Origin: an uncultured Salinicoccus sp.
Lineage (GTDB): Bacteria; Bacillota; Bacilli; Staphylococcales; Salinicoccaceae
NCBI GenBank assembly: GCA_947494965.1
Contig: CANLWV010000004.1
Coordinates: 1-64,000 of the forward strand
Direction of reading: 5' to 3'
DNA length: 64,000 nucleotides
Within the stretch, counting starts at the first letter, position 1. Every line of letters begins with the position of its first letter. The notes below the pieces were generated by a model. That model worked only from the letters and a program-made list of their open reading frames with translations. It was not told where the DNA came from and searched no databases. A program made the position numbers and the translations under genes. Of the stretch, positions 32,287 to 43,460 are shown in pieces.

Positions 32287-33216
32287 ATGGGCAGACTTTA
32301 TAACAATATTTCTGAAGTGATCGGCAATACACCGCTTGTAAAGCTGAATCGACTGACCGATGACGGCATGGCGGACATCTATGTCAAGCTCGAATTCATG
32401 AATCCGGGCAGTTCCGTCAAAGACAGAATTGCACTGTCGATGATCGAGCGTGCTGAAGAAGAAGGCGTGCTGACTGGGAACACGACCATCATTGAACCTA
32501 CCAGCGGCAACACTGGTATCGGACTTGCAATGGTCGCCGCAAGTAAAGGGTATAAGACGGTTCTCGTCATGCCTGACACAATGAGTAAAGAACGCCGTAA
32601 CCTCTTGAAGGCATACGGTGCAGAACTCATCCTCACACCAGGCGCTGAAGGCATGAAGGGTGCCATCAAGAAGGCAGAAGAGCTTGCCGATAAGCATAGC
32701 TATTTCATGCCGCAACAGTTTGAGAACATGGCCAATCCAGAAATACACGCAAAGACGACAGGCCGCGAACTTGTGGATCAGTCCGAAGGACTTGATGTCG
32801 GTGCATTCGTAGCCGGAATCGGAACAGGAGGCACGATATCAGGTGCCGGTAAAGTTCTGAAAGAGAAATATCCGGATATCGGCATCTATGCGGTCGAGCC
32901 GGAAGATTCTGCAGTGTTGAGCGGCGGTGACCCCGGCCCGCACAAACTGCAGGGCCTGGGCGCAGGATTCATCCCAGGTACGCTGAATACAGAAATCTAT
33001 GACGAAGTGCTGCAGATCGGTAACGACGAGGCGATGGATTGGGCGCGCAAGCTTGCCGCTGAAGAAGGCATACTGGGCGGCATCTCGTCAGGTGCAGCCA
33101 TCAAGGCGAGCCTTGACGTGGCGAAGAAGCTCGGCGAAGGCAAGGCAGTCATCACAGTATTGCCGTCAAACGGGGAGCGTTACCTTTCCACCCCACTATT
33201 CAACTTTGAAGATTAG
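32287..33216 (+). CDS. cysK: Cysteine synthase A (O-acetylserine sulfhydrylase)
   Basis: A 309-residue fold-type-II PLP enzyme making cysteine from O-acetylserine and sulphide. Motifs are the PLP lysine in [11 protein letters not shown] (about residues 38-48), the substrate loop PTSGNTGIG near residue 70, the phosphate-binding GTGGTISG near 180 and a late ISSGAA. The RBS is AGGAGAG and the gene has its own promoter and terminator. In Firmicutes cysK is commonly controlled by CymR; no CymR site was confidently identified. Confidence 0.97.
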   Translation: MGRLYNNISEVIGNTPLVKLNRLTDDGMADIYVKLEFMNPGSSVKDRIALSMIERAEEEGVLTGNTTIIEPTSGNTGIGLAMVAASKGYKTVLVMPDTMSKERRNLLKAYGAELILTPGAEGMKGAIKKAEELADKHSYFMPQQFENMANPEIHAKTTGRELVDQSEGLDVGAFVAGIGTGGTISGAGKVLKEKYPDIGIYAVEPEDSAVLSGGDPGPHKLQGLGAGFIPGTLNTEIYDEVLQIGNDEAMDWARKLAAEEGILGGISSGAAIKASLDVAKKLGEGKAVITVLPSNGERYLSTPLFNFED

Positions 33217-33227
33217 AGGAATTGAAG

Positions 33228-33266
33228 AAATACCATGTCCGACATAGGATATGGTATTTTATTTTG
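33228..33266 (+). terminator. Terminator after cysK
   Basis: The stem AAATACCAT/ATGGTATTT, partly extended inward, is followed by TATTTTG. Confidence 0.85.
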
Positions 33267-33299
33267 TCTTTGGGAGGATTATATTTCATGCTTGAGTTG

Positions 33300-34484
<1,185 letters not shown>

Positions 34485-34485
<1 letters not shown>

Positions 34486-34961
34486 TGGCGGTTGTATATT
34501 TAGGATTGGGAAGCAATATTGGAAAACGCAGCGATAATCTGGAAATGGCCATCCAAAAACTGGATGAGCAGCCAGAAGTGGAAGTCGTAAAACGTTCTTC
34601 GATAACCGAAACCTTGCCATACGGAAAGACGGACCAGCCCGATTTTTTGAATATGTGTCTGATGATCAAAACCCGTGTCTCACCACTGGAACTTCTGGAG
34701 CTGATCCACGTCATCGAACATGATATGGGACGTGTCAGGGAAGAAGTCTGGGGACCCCGGACAATTGATATCGACATACTGCTCTATGAAGATCTGGAGC
34801 TTGATCTGGATGAGTTGACCATTCCGCACGTTGAGCTCCATAAGCGTGACTTTGTCCTCGATCCGCTCTCGGAAATCGCCGCAGATGTCGTCCACCCCAC
34901 TTTCGGCAAGACGATCGGCACCCTGAAGAAAGAGCTTGAAGCAGGTGGGCACAATGTTTAA
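34485..34961 (+). CDS. folK: HPPK: 2-amino-4-hydroxy-6-hydroxymethyldihydropteridine diphosphokinase
   Basis: A 158-residue kinase that pyrophosphorylates the pterin precursor used by FolP. Motifs: YLGLGSNIGKR (residues 4-14), the central DQPDFLNM and the catalytic WGPRTIDIDIL near residue 90, followed by IPHVELHKRDFVLDPL. One-base overlap with folB and an 8-base overlap with dus. Confidence 0.96.
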
Positions 34962-35949
34962 GATCGGAGATGTCGAGATAAGCAACAGGGTCGTCCTCGC
35001 CCCTATGGCTGGAGTGTGCAATGTCGCCTTCAGGCTGACCGTGAAAGAATTCGGGGCCGGCCTTGTATGTGCGGAAATGATTAGTGATAAGGCGCTTCTG
35101 TTCGGCAACGAAAAGACTAAGCGCATGCTCTATATCGATGAGAATGAACATCCGATGTCACTCCAGATATTCGGCGGTGAGAAGGAGACGCTCGTCGAAG
35201 CGGCGAAATATGTGGACGAGAATACCTCGGCTGACATCATTGACATCAATATGGGGTGCCCGGTATCCAAAATCATCCGGTGTGAGGCCGGTGCGCGTTG
35301 GTTGCTGGATCCCGAGAAGATATATGACATGGTCAATGCTGTCGTCCAGAACGTCTGCAAGCCGGTCACCGTCAAAATGAGGATCGGATGGGACAGCTCG
35401 CACATCTATGCGGTGGAGAACGCAAGAATGGCCGAAAAAGCAGGCGCCGCTGCCATCACGATGCACGGGCGCACACGCGAGCAGATGTACGAAGGACAGG
35501 CCGATTGGGAGATCATCCGCCAGGTCAAGGCGGCGGTCGACATCCCCGTCATCGGCAACGGCGATGTCACGTCGCCGGAATTGGCCCAGAAGATGCTTGA
35601 TGAAACAGGAGTCGACGCAGTCATGATCGGCCGCGAGGCGCTTGGTAACCCGTGGATGATCTACCGCACTGTCCATTATCTGGAAACAGGTGAACTCATC
35701 GGGGAACCCGATCTGAAGGAGAAGACGGATGTGCTTAAGCTGCATATGGACCGCCTGATCGACCTGAAAGGTGAAAAGGTGGCACTTATGGAAATGCGCA
35801 AACATGCTTCTTGGTATATGAAGAATATAAAGGGCAATGGCAAGATAAGGAAAGGGATCAACCAATCTGAAACGAGGTCCCAGCTTGTTGAAGTGCTCGA
35901 TGAATTCGTAGCGGAACATCAGGCAAACAATACAGAATTGATAGTATAG
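34954..35949 (+). CDS. dus: tRNA-dihydrouridine synthase (DusB family)
   Basis: A 331-residue FMN TIM-barrel enzyme reducing uridines in tRNA D-loops. Motifs: VLAPMAGVCNVAFR near residue 14, the catalytic cysteine in NMGCPVSKIIRCEAGARWL near 97, TVKMRIGWD near 140 and the FMN phosphate site VIGNGDVTS / MIGREALGNPW. The ATG at 34954 after GCAGGTGGGC is preferred over an in-frame TTG at 34936. Bacillus has dus at this position between folK and lysS; S. aureus lacks it there. Confidence 0.94.
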   Translation: MFKIGDVEISNRVVLAPMAGVCNVAFRLTVKEFGAGLVCAEMISDKALLFGNEKTKRMLYIDENEHPMSLQIFGGEKETLVEAAKYVDENTSADIIDINMGCPVSKIIRCEAGARWLLDPEKIYDMVNAVVQNVCKPVTVKMRIGWDSSHIYAVENARMAEKAGAAAITMHGRTREQMYEGQADWEIIRQVKAAVDIPVIGNGDVTSPELAQKMLDETGVDAVMIGREALGNPWMIYRTVHYLETGELIGEPDLKEKTDVLKLHMDRLIDLKGEKVALMEMRKHASWYMKNIKGNGKIRKGINQSETRSQLVEVLDEFVAEHQANNTELIV

Positions 35950-37449
<1,500 letters not shown>

Positions 37450-37456
37450 TAATGGA

Positions 37457-37490
37457 ATACACTCCAGTAAATTCTGGAGTGTATTTTTAT
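37457..37490 (+). terminator. Terminator after lysS
   Basis: A 10-bp perfect stem TACACTCCAG/CTGGAGTGTA with a TAAATT loop and TTTTTAT. Confidence 0.93.
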
Positions 37491-37512
37491 CCCATTAAAA
37501 GTGTAGAGGTGG

Positions 37513-37542
37513 TTGACTTTCTGGTGCCAAATGGAGTATGAT
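37513..37542 (+). promoter_or_regulatory. Promoter of the tRNA cluster
   Basis: TTGACT (37513-37518), an 18-base spacer and TATGAT (37537-37542), 30 bases before tRNA-Val. Confidence 0.85.
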
Positions 37543-37572
37543 GGAAAAGGTTGATGGTGAAATGATCATCCA

Positions 37573-37648
37573 GGAGAATTAGCTCAGCTGGGAGAGCATC
37601 TGCCTTACAAGCAGAGGGTCGGCGGTTCGAACCCGTCATTCTCCACCA
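37573..37648 (+). tRNA. tRNA-Val (anticodon TAC)
   Basis: Acceptor stem GGAGAAT/ATTCTCC, anticodon loop CTTACAA with TAC, T-loop GTTCGAA. CCA is encoded. 76 nt. Confidence 0.97.
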
Positions 37649-37664
37649 TTTAAGTCCATACTCA

Positions 37665-37740
37665 GCCGCTCTAGCTCAATTGGCAGAGCAACTGACTTGT
37701 AATCAGTAGGTTGGGGGTTCGATTCCTCTGGGCGGCACCA
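37665..37740 (+). tRNA. tRNA-Thr (anticodon TGT)
   Basis: Acceptor stem GCCGCTC/GGGCGGC (with a G-U pair), anticodon loop CTTGTAA with TGT, T-loop GTTCGAT. CCA is encoded. 76 nt. Confidence 0.97.
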
Positions 37741-37748
37741 TTTTACTC

Positions 37749-37777
37749 TTGACGGACCAGGAATTAATTGATAAAGT
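37749..37777 (+). promoter_or_regulatory. Internal promoter before tRNA-Gly
   Basis: TTGACG (37749-37754), a 17-base spacer and TAAAGT (37772-37777), 20 bases before tRNA-Gly, in a 57-base gap between tRNA genes. Confidence 0.65.
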
Positions 37778-37797
37778 AATATCTGTTAAACTTATTT

Positions 37798-37872
37798 GCG
37801 GAAGTAGTTCAGTGGTAGAACACCACCTTGCCAAGGTGGGGGTCGCGGGTTCGAATCCCGTCTTCCGCTCCA
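37798..37872 (+). tRNA. tRNA-Gly (anticodon GCC)
   Basis: Acceptor stem GCGGAAG/CTTCCGC, anticodon loop TTGCCAA with GCC, T-loop GTTCGAA. CCA is encoded. 75 nt. Confidence 0.97.
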
Positions 37873-37881
37873 TTTTTTATT

Positions 37882-37908
37882 AAGCGGTTATGCCGTTTTA
37901 TTTTTTTT
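37882..37908 (+). terminator. Weak hairpin with T-run after tRNA-Gly
   Basis: A short imperfect stem AGCGG/CCGTT around TTATG is followed by TTATTTTTTTT. It may attenuate transcription between tRNA-Gly and tRNA-Arg, but the four following tRNAs show no promoter of their own. Confidence 0.4.
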
Positions 37909-37914
37909 GCTTAT

Positions 37915-37988
37915 GCGCCCGTAGCTCAATTGGATAGAGCGCTTGACTACGGATCAGGAGGCTAGGGGTTCGAATCCTCTCGGGCGCG
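37915..37988 (+). tRNA. tRNA-Arg (anticodon ACG)
   Basis: Acceptor stem GCGCCCG/CGGGCGC, anticodon loop CTACGGA with ACG (A34 presumably edited to inosine), T-loop GTTCGAA. CCA is not encoded. 74 nt. Confidence 0.96.
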
Positions 37989-37999
37989 CTCAGCAACCA

Positions 38000-38073
38000 C
38001 GGGAAGTAGCTCAGCTTGGTAGAGCACTTGGTTTGGGACCAAGGGGTCGCAGGTTCGATTCCTGTCTTCCCGA
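38000..38073 (+). tRNA. tRNA-Pro (anticodon TGG)
   Basis: Acceptor stem CGGGAAG/CTTCCCG, anticodon loop TTTGGGA with TGG, T-loop GTTCGAT. CCA is not encoded. 74 nt. Confidence 0.96.
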
Positions 38074-38096
38074 CTCTTTTAGATTCATCACATCAT

Positions 38097-38169
38097 GGGG
38101 GCTTAGCTCAGCTGGGAGAGCGCCTGCTTTGCACGCAGGAGGTCAGCGGTTCGATCCCGCTAGTCTCCA
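38097..38169 (+). tRNA. tRNA-Ala (anticodon TGC)
   Basis: Acceptor stem GGGGGCT/AGTCTCC with two G-U pairs, anticodon loop TTTGCAC with TGC, T-loop GTTCGAT. CCA is not encoded. 73 nt. Confidence 0.95.
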
Positions 38170-38190
38170 TATTTCAATTACATATACCGG

Positions 38191-38264
<74 letters not shown>

Positions 38265-38266
38265 CT

Positions 38267-38301
38267 CAAGAGACATGGAGGATTTCATGTCTCTTTTTTT
38301 G
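38267..38301 (+). terminator. Terminator of the tRNA cluster
   Basis: A 9-bp perfect stem AGAGACATG/CATGTCTCT with an eight-base loop and T6-7. Confidence 0.93.
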
Positions 38302-38318
38302 GCCTGAATGATGCTTGA

Positions 38319-39656
38319 TTATAACCGCGCGCAATTTTCCAGGAAGGCCTTCAGGATGCTGATGATTTCATCACTGTCCTTTTCCCCGATGCCGATTACG
38401 ACCGAGTCGGTCATATGATTTGAATATGAATAGGCGTCACCGTGGACCAGACCATGCTCTATGGCCTGGTCTTTTAGATTTTTGCCTTTGAGCCTGAGGA
38501 TGAAGTGCATCCCTGTATGCTCCCCCTCGATATGGACGGCGTAATGGGTGCGTACCCAGCTGGTGATCTCCTCCATCTTCTTCTTATAGACTTTTCTCAT
38601 ACGGTTGATGTGGCGGTTGAAGTAGCCATCTTCCATGAAGCGTGCGACGATATGCTGGTTCTGCCGCGGCACATTGCACGCCATCTCCTTCTTATAGTAG
38701 AGTTCTGCAAGCGCTGGTGGCAGTACCATGCACGACAGCCGCAGGGAAGGGTAGAGCGACTTCGAAAAAGTGCTCATATAGATGGTGCGGTCGTTCTGAT
38801 CCAGCCCCTGCAATGAAGGAAGGGGGCGCCCTGTATAGCGGAATTCGCTGTCGTAGTCGTCCTCTATGATGTAGTGGCCTTCGTCCCCTGCGTAGTTGAG
38901 CAGTTGGATGCGTTTTTTAAGTGACATCACCGCACCGCTTGGAAATTGGTGGGAAGGCGTCACATGCACTACAGGGTTGTCATAGGCCGCCACCTGGCCT
39001 ATATCTATGCCGTCACTAAAGACCCGGGCTGGGTCCATACCGCCATCATATTTCTCCAGCACTTTCTGTATCACGGGATAACCTGGATCTTCAATCGTCA
39101 TGCGCGGATATTTGAGCAGATAGAGCACCTGCTCGAGGAGGAACTCTGTGGAAGGACCGATGAATATCTGGTCGATGGAACATGTCACCCCCCGGCTCAG
39201 ATGGAGGTATTTCTGTATCTGGGCCTTCAGTCGGGATTCGCCGCTGTCTTCCCCTTTATTCAAAAGTTCGGCATCCGAGTATATCTCCCGTGCAATCTGT
39301 TTCAGGGCATCACTCTGGACAAGGGACGTGTCGATGGTGCCGAGCGGCAGCCGGTATTCTTTTTTTCGGGGGCGTTCAATGTCAGGGGTGCCCGGGGCAT
39401 CGACCTGCTTGAGCTGTTCGATCGCTGATACATAATAGCCGCTCTTTTCCTTGCTGTAGATCAAATCCTCATCCACCAGGAGGTGGTAGGCATGTTCAAT
39501 CGTCGTCTGACTGACCGACAGATCCTCCTGCAGCTGCCGTTTGCTCGGTAACTTCTCATCGGCACCACGATCTCCATTTAGAATCTGGGATTTGATGATG
39601 GTATAGAGCTGCTCGAAAAGTGGTTGGCTTGCGGCTTTATCCAAATGGATAAGCAT
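38319..39656 (-). CDS. pdxR: MocR/GntR-family regulator of vitamin B6 synthesis (PdxR)
   Basis: A 445-residue MocR-type protein. Residues 1-~70 are a GntR winged helix (PLFEQLYTIIKSQILNGD, LPSKRQLQEDLSVSQTTIEHAYHLL). Residues ~110-445 are a fold-type-I aminotransferase-like effector domain with a PLP-lysine region MSTFSKSLYPSLRLS near 315. PdxR senses PLP and activates pdxS (and pdxT where present). It is divergent from pdxS across 101 bases that hold a palindromic site. A homologue sits at the same place in staphylococci, after the lysS-tRNA region. Confidence 0.92.
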   Translation of the reverse strand: MLIHLDKAASQPLFEQLYTIIKSQILNGDRGADEKLPSKRQLQEDLSVSQTTIEHAYHLLVDEDLIYSKEKSGYYVSAIEQLKQVDAPGTPDIERPRKKEYRLPLGTIDTSLVQSDALKQIAREIYSDAELLNKGEDSGESRLKAQIQKYLHLSRGVTCSIDQIFIGPSTEFLLEQVLYLLKYPRMTIEDPGYPVIQKVLEKYDGGMDPARVFSDGIDIGQVAAYDNPVVHVTPSHQFPSGAVMSLKKRIQLLNYAGDEGHYIIEDDYDSEFRYTGRPLPSLQGLDQNDRTIYMSTFSKSLYPSLRLSCMVLPPALAELYYKKEMACNVPRQNQHIVARFMEDGYFNRHINRMRKVYKKKMEEITSWVRTHYAVHIEGEHTGMHFILRLKGKNLKDQAIEHGLVHGDAYSYSNHMTDSVVIGIGEKDSDEIISILKAFLENCARL

Positions 39657-39677
39657 AATCTGACCCCCTGAATTTGT

Positions 39678-39719
39678 TTTAATCTGGCACTTATAAGTGA
39701 TCAGATTTAATTTTATACT
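39678..39719 (+). promoter_or_regulatory. Candidate PdxR operator and pdxS -10 box
   Basis: Bases 39678-39710 form a near-perfect inverted repeat of arms like TAAGTG(A/C)(T)CAGATTTAA, centred on the exact 12-bp palindrome CACTTATAAGTG (39688-39699). The likely pdxS -10, TATACT, is at 39714-39719. The -35 position falls inside the palindrome and does not resemble TTGACA, as expected for an activator-dependent promoter. Confidence 0.65.
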
Positions 39720-39757
39720 AAATTAGTGAAAAATCAATTTAAGGGGAGTCATTACAT

Positions 39758-40639
39758 ATGCCACACATTCAAATTGACAGCAGCAAAAACAAACTCGAGA
39801 TACAAAAAGGCGGGGTCATCATGGATGTCGTCAATGCCGAGCAGGCAAGGATAGCGGAAGCAGCCGGGGCTGTAGCGGTTATGGCGTTAGAGCGTGTACC
39901 GTCCGATATCCGTGCAGCCGGCGGAGTAGCAAGGGCATGCGATCCGGGAATCGTCGAACAGGTCGTCGATGCAGTATCGATACCGGTAATGGCGAAGTGC
40001 AGGATCGGCCACATCACGGAAGCAAGGGTCCTTGAAGCCATGGGAATCGACTATATAGATGAGTCCGAAGTACTCACGCCGGCAGACGAAGTGTTCCACT
40101 TGAAGAAGGATGACTATTCGGTACCGTTCGTATGTGGCTGCCGGGACATCGGAGAAGCCGCAAGACGCATCGGAGAAGGGGCATCGATGCTCAGGACGAA
40201 GGGCGAGCCGGGCACCGGCAACATTGTAGAAGCCGTCAGACATCTGCGCATGGTCAGCCGACAAGTCCGTGAAATCAGCGTCATGAGCGATGATGAGCTG
40301 ATGACGGAAGCGAAGAACCACGGCGCACCCTATGAAATCCTCAAGCAGATAAAAGAAGCGGGCAGGCTGCCGGTCACCAACTTCGCAGCCGGCGGTGTGG
40401 CCACGCCTCAAGATGCTGCGTTGATGATGGAGCTGGGCGCAGACGGCGTATTTGTCGGCTCCGGCATATTCAAATCGGACCAGCCTGAGAAATTCGCCAA
40501 AGCGATTGTGCAGGCGACCGCGAACTATCAGGATTATGAACTGATCGGCCAGCTTTCAAAAGAACTGGGTACAGCGATGAAAGGGCTCGACATCAAGCAA
40601 CTGTCCGCTGAAGAACGTATGCAGGAGCGTGGATGGTAG
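39758..40639 (+). CDS. pdxS: Pyridoxal 5'-phosphate synthase lyase subunit PdxS
   Basis: A 293-residue TIM-barrel synthase that builds PLP from ribose-5-phosphate, glyceraldehyde-3-phosphate and ammonia. It has the conserved [20 protein letters not shown], the lysine in VMAKCRIGH (about residue 80), and [11 protein letters not shown] near 152. The RBS is AAGGGGAG. PdxS normally acts with the glutaminase PdxT, whose gene usually follows directly; here a 160-base gap and a terminator follow instead. PdxS can use free ammonia in vitro, or pdxT may lie elsewhere in the genome. Confidence 0.97.
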   Translation: MPHIQIDSSKNKLEIQKGGVIMDVVNAEQARIAEAAGAVAVMALERVPSDIRAAGGVARACDPGIVEQVVDAVSIPVMAKCRIGHITEARVLEAMGIDYIDESEVLTPADEVFHLKKDDYSVPFVCGCRDIGEAARRIGEGASMLRTKGEPGTGNIVEAVRHLRMVSRQVREISVMSDDELMTEAKNHGAPYEILKQIKEAGRLPVTNFAAGGVATPQDAALMMELGADGVFVGSGIFKSDQPEKFAKAIVQATANYQDYELIGQLSKELGTAMKGLDIKQLSAEERMQERGW

Positions 40640-40764
40640 AATGTTGCCTTCCAGAATCGATCTGGGGCCACGTAGCGTAGAAGTATAGAGGAGTTGGAGG
40701 ATTTGTCTCCGGCGCTTTTAAACTTGAACCAGCCCCTTTATTTGAAGGTCTGTGCCTACTCAAT

Positions 40765-40800
40765 GGAAAAGCCTCTGACTTCTCGTCAGAGGCTTTTTCC
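40765..40800. terminator. Bidirectional terminator between pdxS and the his operon
   Basis: A 13-bp perfect stem AAAAGCCTCTGAC / GTCAGAGGCTTTT with a TTCTC loop, A-run on one side and T-run on the other. It ends the converging his operon (-) and pdxS (+). Confidence 0.92.
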
Positions 40801-40801
40801 A

Positions 40802-41425
40802 TTACCATTCATCTATCTCCCCGCGCACTTTATAGGTGAGGTCCTGGCTGTGCCGGAGTTTCAGGTTATCCTCCACTTCTTTGAGGGATACACCTTGGTT
40901 CTTCAAAAGCACAAGCGTATGATAAAGCAGATCACTCGTCTCGTCGATCAGTTCATCCCTATCGCCATTTTTTGCAGCGATGACGACTTCCGTCATTTCT
41001 TCCCCACACTTCTTCAAGATCTTATCCGTGCCTTCTTCAATGAGGTACTTGGTGTATGACCCTTCTTCAGGCGCCTTCACCTTGCGTCCGACTATCCGAT
41101 CCAGCGTCTGCAGGTTGAAATGCGTATCCCCGAAGCAGCTTTGGCTGCCGAGGTGGCAAGTCGGCCCTTTTGGTTCGACCTGGATGAGCAGGGCATCCGA
41201 GTCGCAATCGAGTGCCATGCTTTTGACGACCTGGACATTGCCGCTCGTCTCGCCTTTTTTCCACAGGCGTCCCTTCGACCTCGAGTAGAACCAGACCATT
41301 CCTTCTTCGAGAGTCTTTTGGTATGCAGTTTCGTCCATAAAGCCATTCATCAGCACTTGTCCTGTATGTGCATCCTGCAGAATGGCGGATAGGAGGCCGC
41401 CCCCTTTTTTGAAATCCGGTTTCAT
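40802..41425 (-). CDS. hisI: Bifunctional phosphoribosyl-AMP cyclohydrolase / phosphoribosyl-ATP pyrophosphatase
   Basis: A 207-residue HisIE fusion catalysing steps 2 and 3 of histidine synthesis. The N-terminal cyclohydrolase half has MNGFMDETAYQKT, the FYSRSKGRLWKKGETSGN signature and the zinc region DSDALLIQVEPKGPTCH. The C-terminal pyrophosphatase half (about residues 115-207) has GSYTKYL and EEMTEVVIAAKN. It is the last gene of the operon and overlaps hisF by 4 bases. Confidence 0.96.
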   Translation of the reverse strand: MKPDFKKGGGLLSAILQDAHTGQVLMNGFMDETAYQKTLEEGMVWFYSRSKGRLWKKGETSGNVQVVKSMALDCDSDALLIQVEPKGPTCHLGSQSCFGDTHFNLQTLDRIVGRKVKAPEEGSYTKYLIEEGTDKILKKCGEEMTEVVIAAKNGDRDELIDETSDLLYHTLVLLKNQGVSLKEVEDNLKLRHSQDLTYKVRGEIDEW

Positions 41426-42186
41426 ATGATCCTCACCTCTATATCGCTAGCTTTCAATTTTTGTTTCAGATCTTCAATTTCTACTTCTTCATTATGGAAG
41501 ATGGAAGCGGCCAACCCTGCAGAAACATCCGTGTCATTGAAGAGTTCTACGAAATGTTCCGGGTTGCCGGCGCCTCCGCTCGCAATGATTGGAATCTGGA
41601 CTGATTCATTGGCCTTGGCCAGAAAATCGATGTCGAATCCTTCCTTCACCCCGTCATGGTCGATGCTCGTGATCAGCAGTTCTCCGGCGCCGAGTGATTC
41701 ACATTGCGCAATCCACTCGAATGCCGGAATTTCAGTCTTTACGGACCCTCCATGGGTATGGACGAAATACTCCCCGGCTTCAGCATCGTATTTCACATCG
41801 ACGGCGACACAGATGCACTGGCTGCCGAACATCCGGCTGGCTTCTTCTATCAGCTGCGGATTTTTGATTGCCGCGGAATTGATGCTGACTTTGTCGGCCC
41901 CTGCATTCAGAAGATCGCGTATATCTGAAACGGATGAAATGCCGCCGCCTATAGTAAGGGGGATGAAGAGTGTTTCGGCTGTATTCCTGATGACATCAAG
42001 CATCAGATCATGGCCCTTCTGGGTCTTTGAAATATCGAGGAAGACGAGCTCATCGGCTCCGGCTTCATTGTAGCGGGTGGCGAGCTCGACCGGGTCCCCG
42101 ATATCCCGCAGCCCGACGAAGTTTATCCCTTTGACGACCCGTCCCTCTGTCACATCGAGACAGGGTATGATGCGTTTTTTGATCAT
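41422..42186 (-). CDS. hisF: Imidazole glycerol phosphate synthase, cyclase subunit
   Basis: A 254-residue beta/alpha barrel that forms IGP and AICAR from PRFAR using ammonia from HisH. The start MIKKRIIPCLDV carries the catalytic Asp11; the second catalytic Asp is in CVAVDVKYD near residue 130. Phosphate-binding loops such as LTIGGGI and ASGGAG are present. It overlaps hisA and hisI by 4 bases each. Confidence 0.97.
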   Translation of the reverse strand: MIKKRIIPCLDVTEGRVVKGINFVGLRDIGDPVELATRYNEAGADELVFLDISKTQKGHDLMLDVIRNTAETLFIPLTIGGGISSVSDIRDLLNAGADKVSINSAAIKNPQLIEEASRMFGSQCICVAVDVKYDAEAGEYFVHTHGGSVKTEIPAFEWIAQCESLGAGELLITSIDHDGVKEGFDIDFLAKANESVQIPIIASGGAGNPEHFVELFNDTDVSAGLAASIFHNEEVEIEDLKQKLKASDIEVRII

Positions 42187-42884
42187 GTGATACCCCTCCA
42201 GAAGTCATCATTATGGCTCGCCTTGCCGACGATGGCGTTATGGATGCCCATCGCCTCAAGCGCGTCGAGGTCTTCTTTGTTCCGGATGCCGCCGCTTGCG
42301 ATGACGGTGTGGTGCGTCAAGTCGTTGATGCGGCCCGTATTTTCAAGGTTCGGACCCTGGCCCATGCCGTCTTTGGCGATATCCGTATAGATGATGCCGG
42401 CGAGCGCCAGATTTTCAATTTTTTCTAGGTAATCATCGATCGTGATGCCGCTGTTTTCGGTCCAGCCATTTACATAGATGTCGTTCTGCCTGGCATCGAT
42501 GCCGACGAAGATCCTGTCCGGGAACTTCTCCACTGCCGACTTGAGCCATTCCATATCCATGATGGCCCGGGTGCCGAGGATGAAATGATCGATGCCGATC
42601 GCATCATAGTGCGCGATCGTGTCAATGCTTCTGAGTCCGCCACCGATCTGGATTGGCAGGTGGGTCTCTCGTTTTAACTTCTGGATGAGGGGCGTTTCCT
42701 TGGCGTCCTGCTTCAGAGCGCCCATCAGATCGACGATATGGATACGTGAAACTTGCTTGAAACCGCTGTAGAATTTAACGGCCGCTTCAGGTGTGCGTGC
42801 CATCGCAGACTTTTTGCCGTAGTCTCCTTGTGTGAGACGGACATTCTGCCCATCGATGATGTCGATTGCCGGGATGATGTTCAT
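42183..42884 (-). CDS. hisA: ProFAR isomerase (HisA)
   Basis: A 233-residue beta/alpha barrel performing an Amadori rearrangement of ProFAR to PRFAR. The catalytic Asp8 is in NIIPAIDIIDGQNVRL; IQIGGGLRS, IYTDIAKDGMGQGPN and a late ASGGIRN complete the signature. It abuts hisH with no spacing and overlaps hisF by 4 bases. Confidence 0.96.
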   Translation of the reverse strand: MNIIPAIDIIDGQNVRLTQGDYGKKSAMARTPEAAVKFYSGFKQVSRIHIVDLMGALKQDAKETPLIQKLKRETHLPIQIGGGLRSIDTIAHYDAIGIDHFILGTRAIMDMEWLKSAVEKFPDRIFVGIDARQNDIYVNGWTENSGITIDDYLEKIENLALAGIIYTDIAKDGMGQGPNLENTGRINDLTHHTVIASGGIRNKEDLDALEAMGIHNAIVGKASHNDDFWRGIT

Positions 42885-43460
42885 CTATATGCCTCCTTCA
42901 ATGGCTTGTCTGAGGATTTCGAGGCCTGCGCGGCCTGACTTTTCAGGGTGGAACTGGATGCCGGTGATGTGCCCTTTTTTGACGACTGCTGGAATGTCGA
43001 TGCCGTATTCGGATGTTGCAATGACGGTATCGGTCCGGGTGGCGATATAACTGTGGATGAAATAGACGTCCTTGCCATCCAAGACTGGGCTGCGGCTTGA
43101 GAGCGTGTTCCAGCCAAGGTGCGGCACCGGGTGCTCTGTTTCCATACGCACGATATCGCCGGGCAATAGGCCTAACCCATTGGCGTTCCCTTCGGTGCTG
43201 CGTTCGAAAAGGAGCTGCATGCCGAGGCATATCCCGATCAGCGGCTTGCTCTCAGCCAGTTTAAGGAGTGTCGGCTTAAGCCCAGAAGTCTCGATGTGTG
43301 CCATGGCATGGCCGAAATGGCCGACGCCGGGCAGCAGGATGGTGTCGCATGCCTTCAGCACTTCGTAGTCGCTTGAAAAAAGGCTTGGGTAGCCCAACTC
43401 ATCGAGGGCGTTTTTGACGTTCTGTATATTGCCGAGTGAATAGTCGATGATGCCGATCAT
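42885..43460 (-). CDS. hisH: Imidazole glycerol phosphate synthase, glutaminase subunit
   Basis: A 191-residue class I glutamine amidotransferase supplying ammonia to HisF. The oxyanion region is LLPGVGHFGHAM, the catalytic cysteine is in IGICLGMQLLF (near residue 80), and the His-Glu pair is in GIQFHPEKSG near residue 172. It overlaps hisB by 4 bases. Confidence 0.96.
   Translation of the reverse strand: MIGIIDYSLGNIQNVKNALDELGYPSLFSSDYEVLKACDTILLPGVGHFGHAMAHIETSGLKPTLLKLAESKPLIGICLGMQLLFERSTEGNANGLGLLPGDIVRMETEHPVPHLGWNTLSSRSPVLDGKDVYFIHSYIATRTDTVIATSEYGIDIPAVVKKGHITGIQFHPEKSGRAGLEILRQAIEGGI

Noticed and set aside
41426..42073. A 215-codon plus-strand frame opposite hisF
   Set aside because: Antisense shadow of hisF; no start site or domain.
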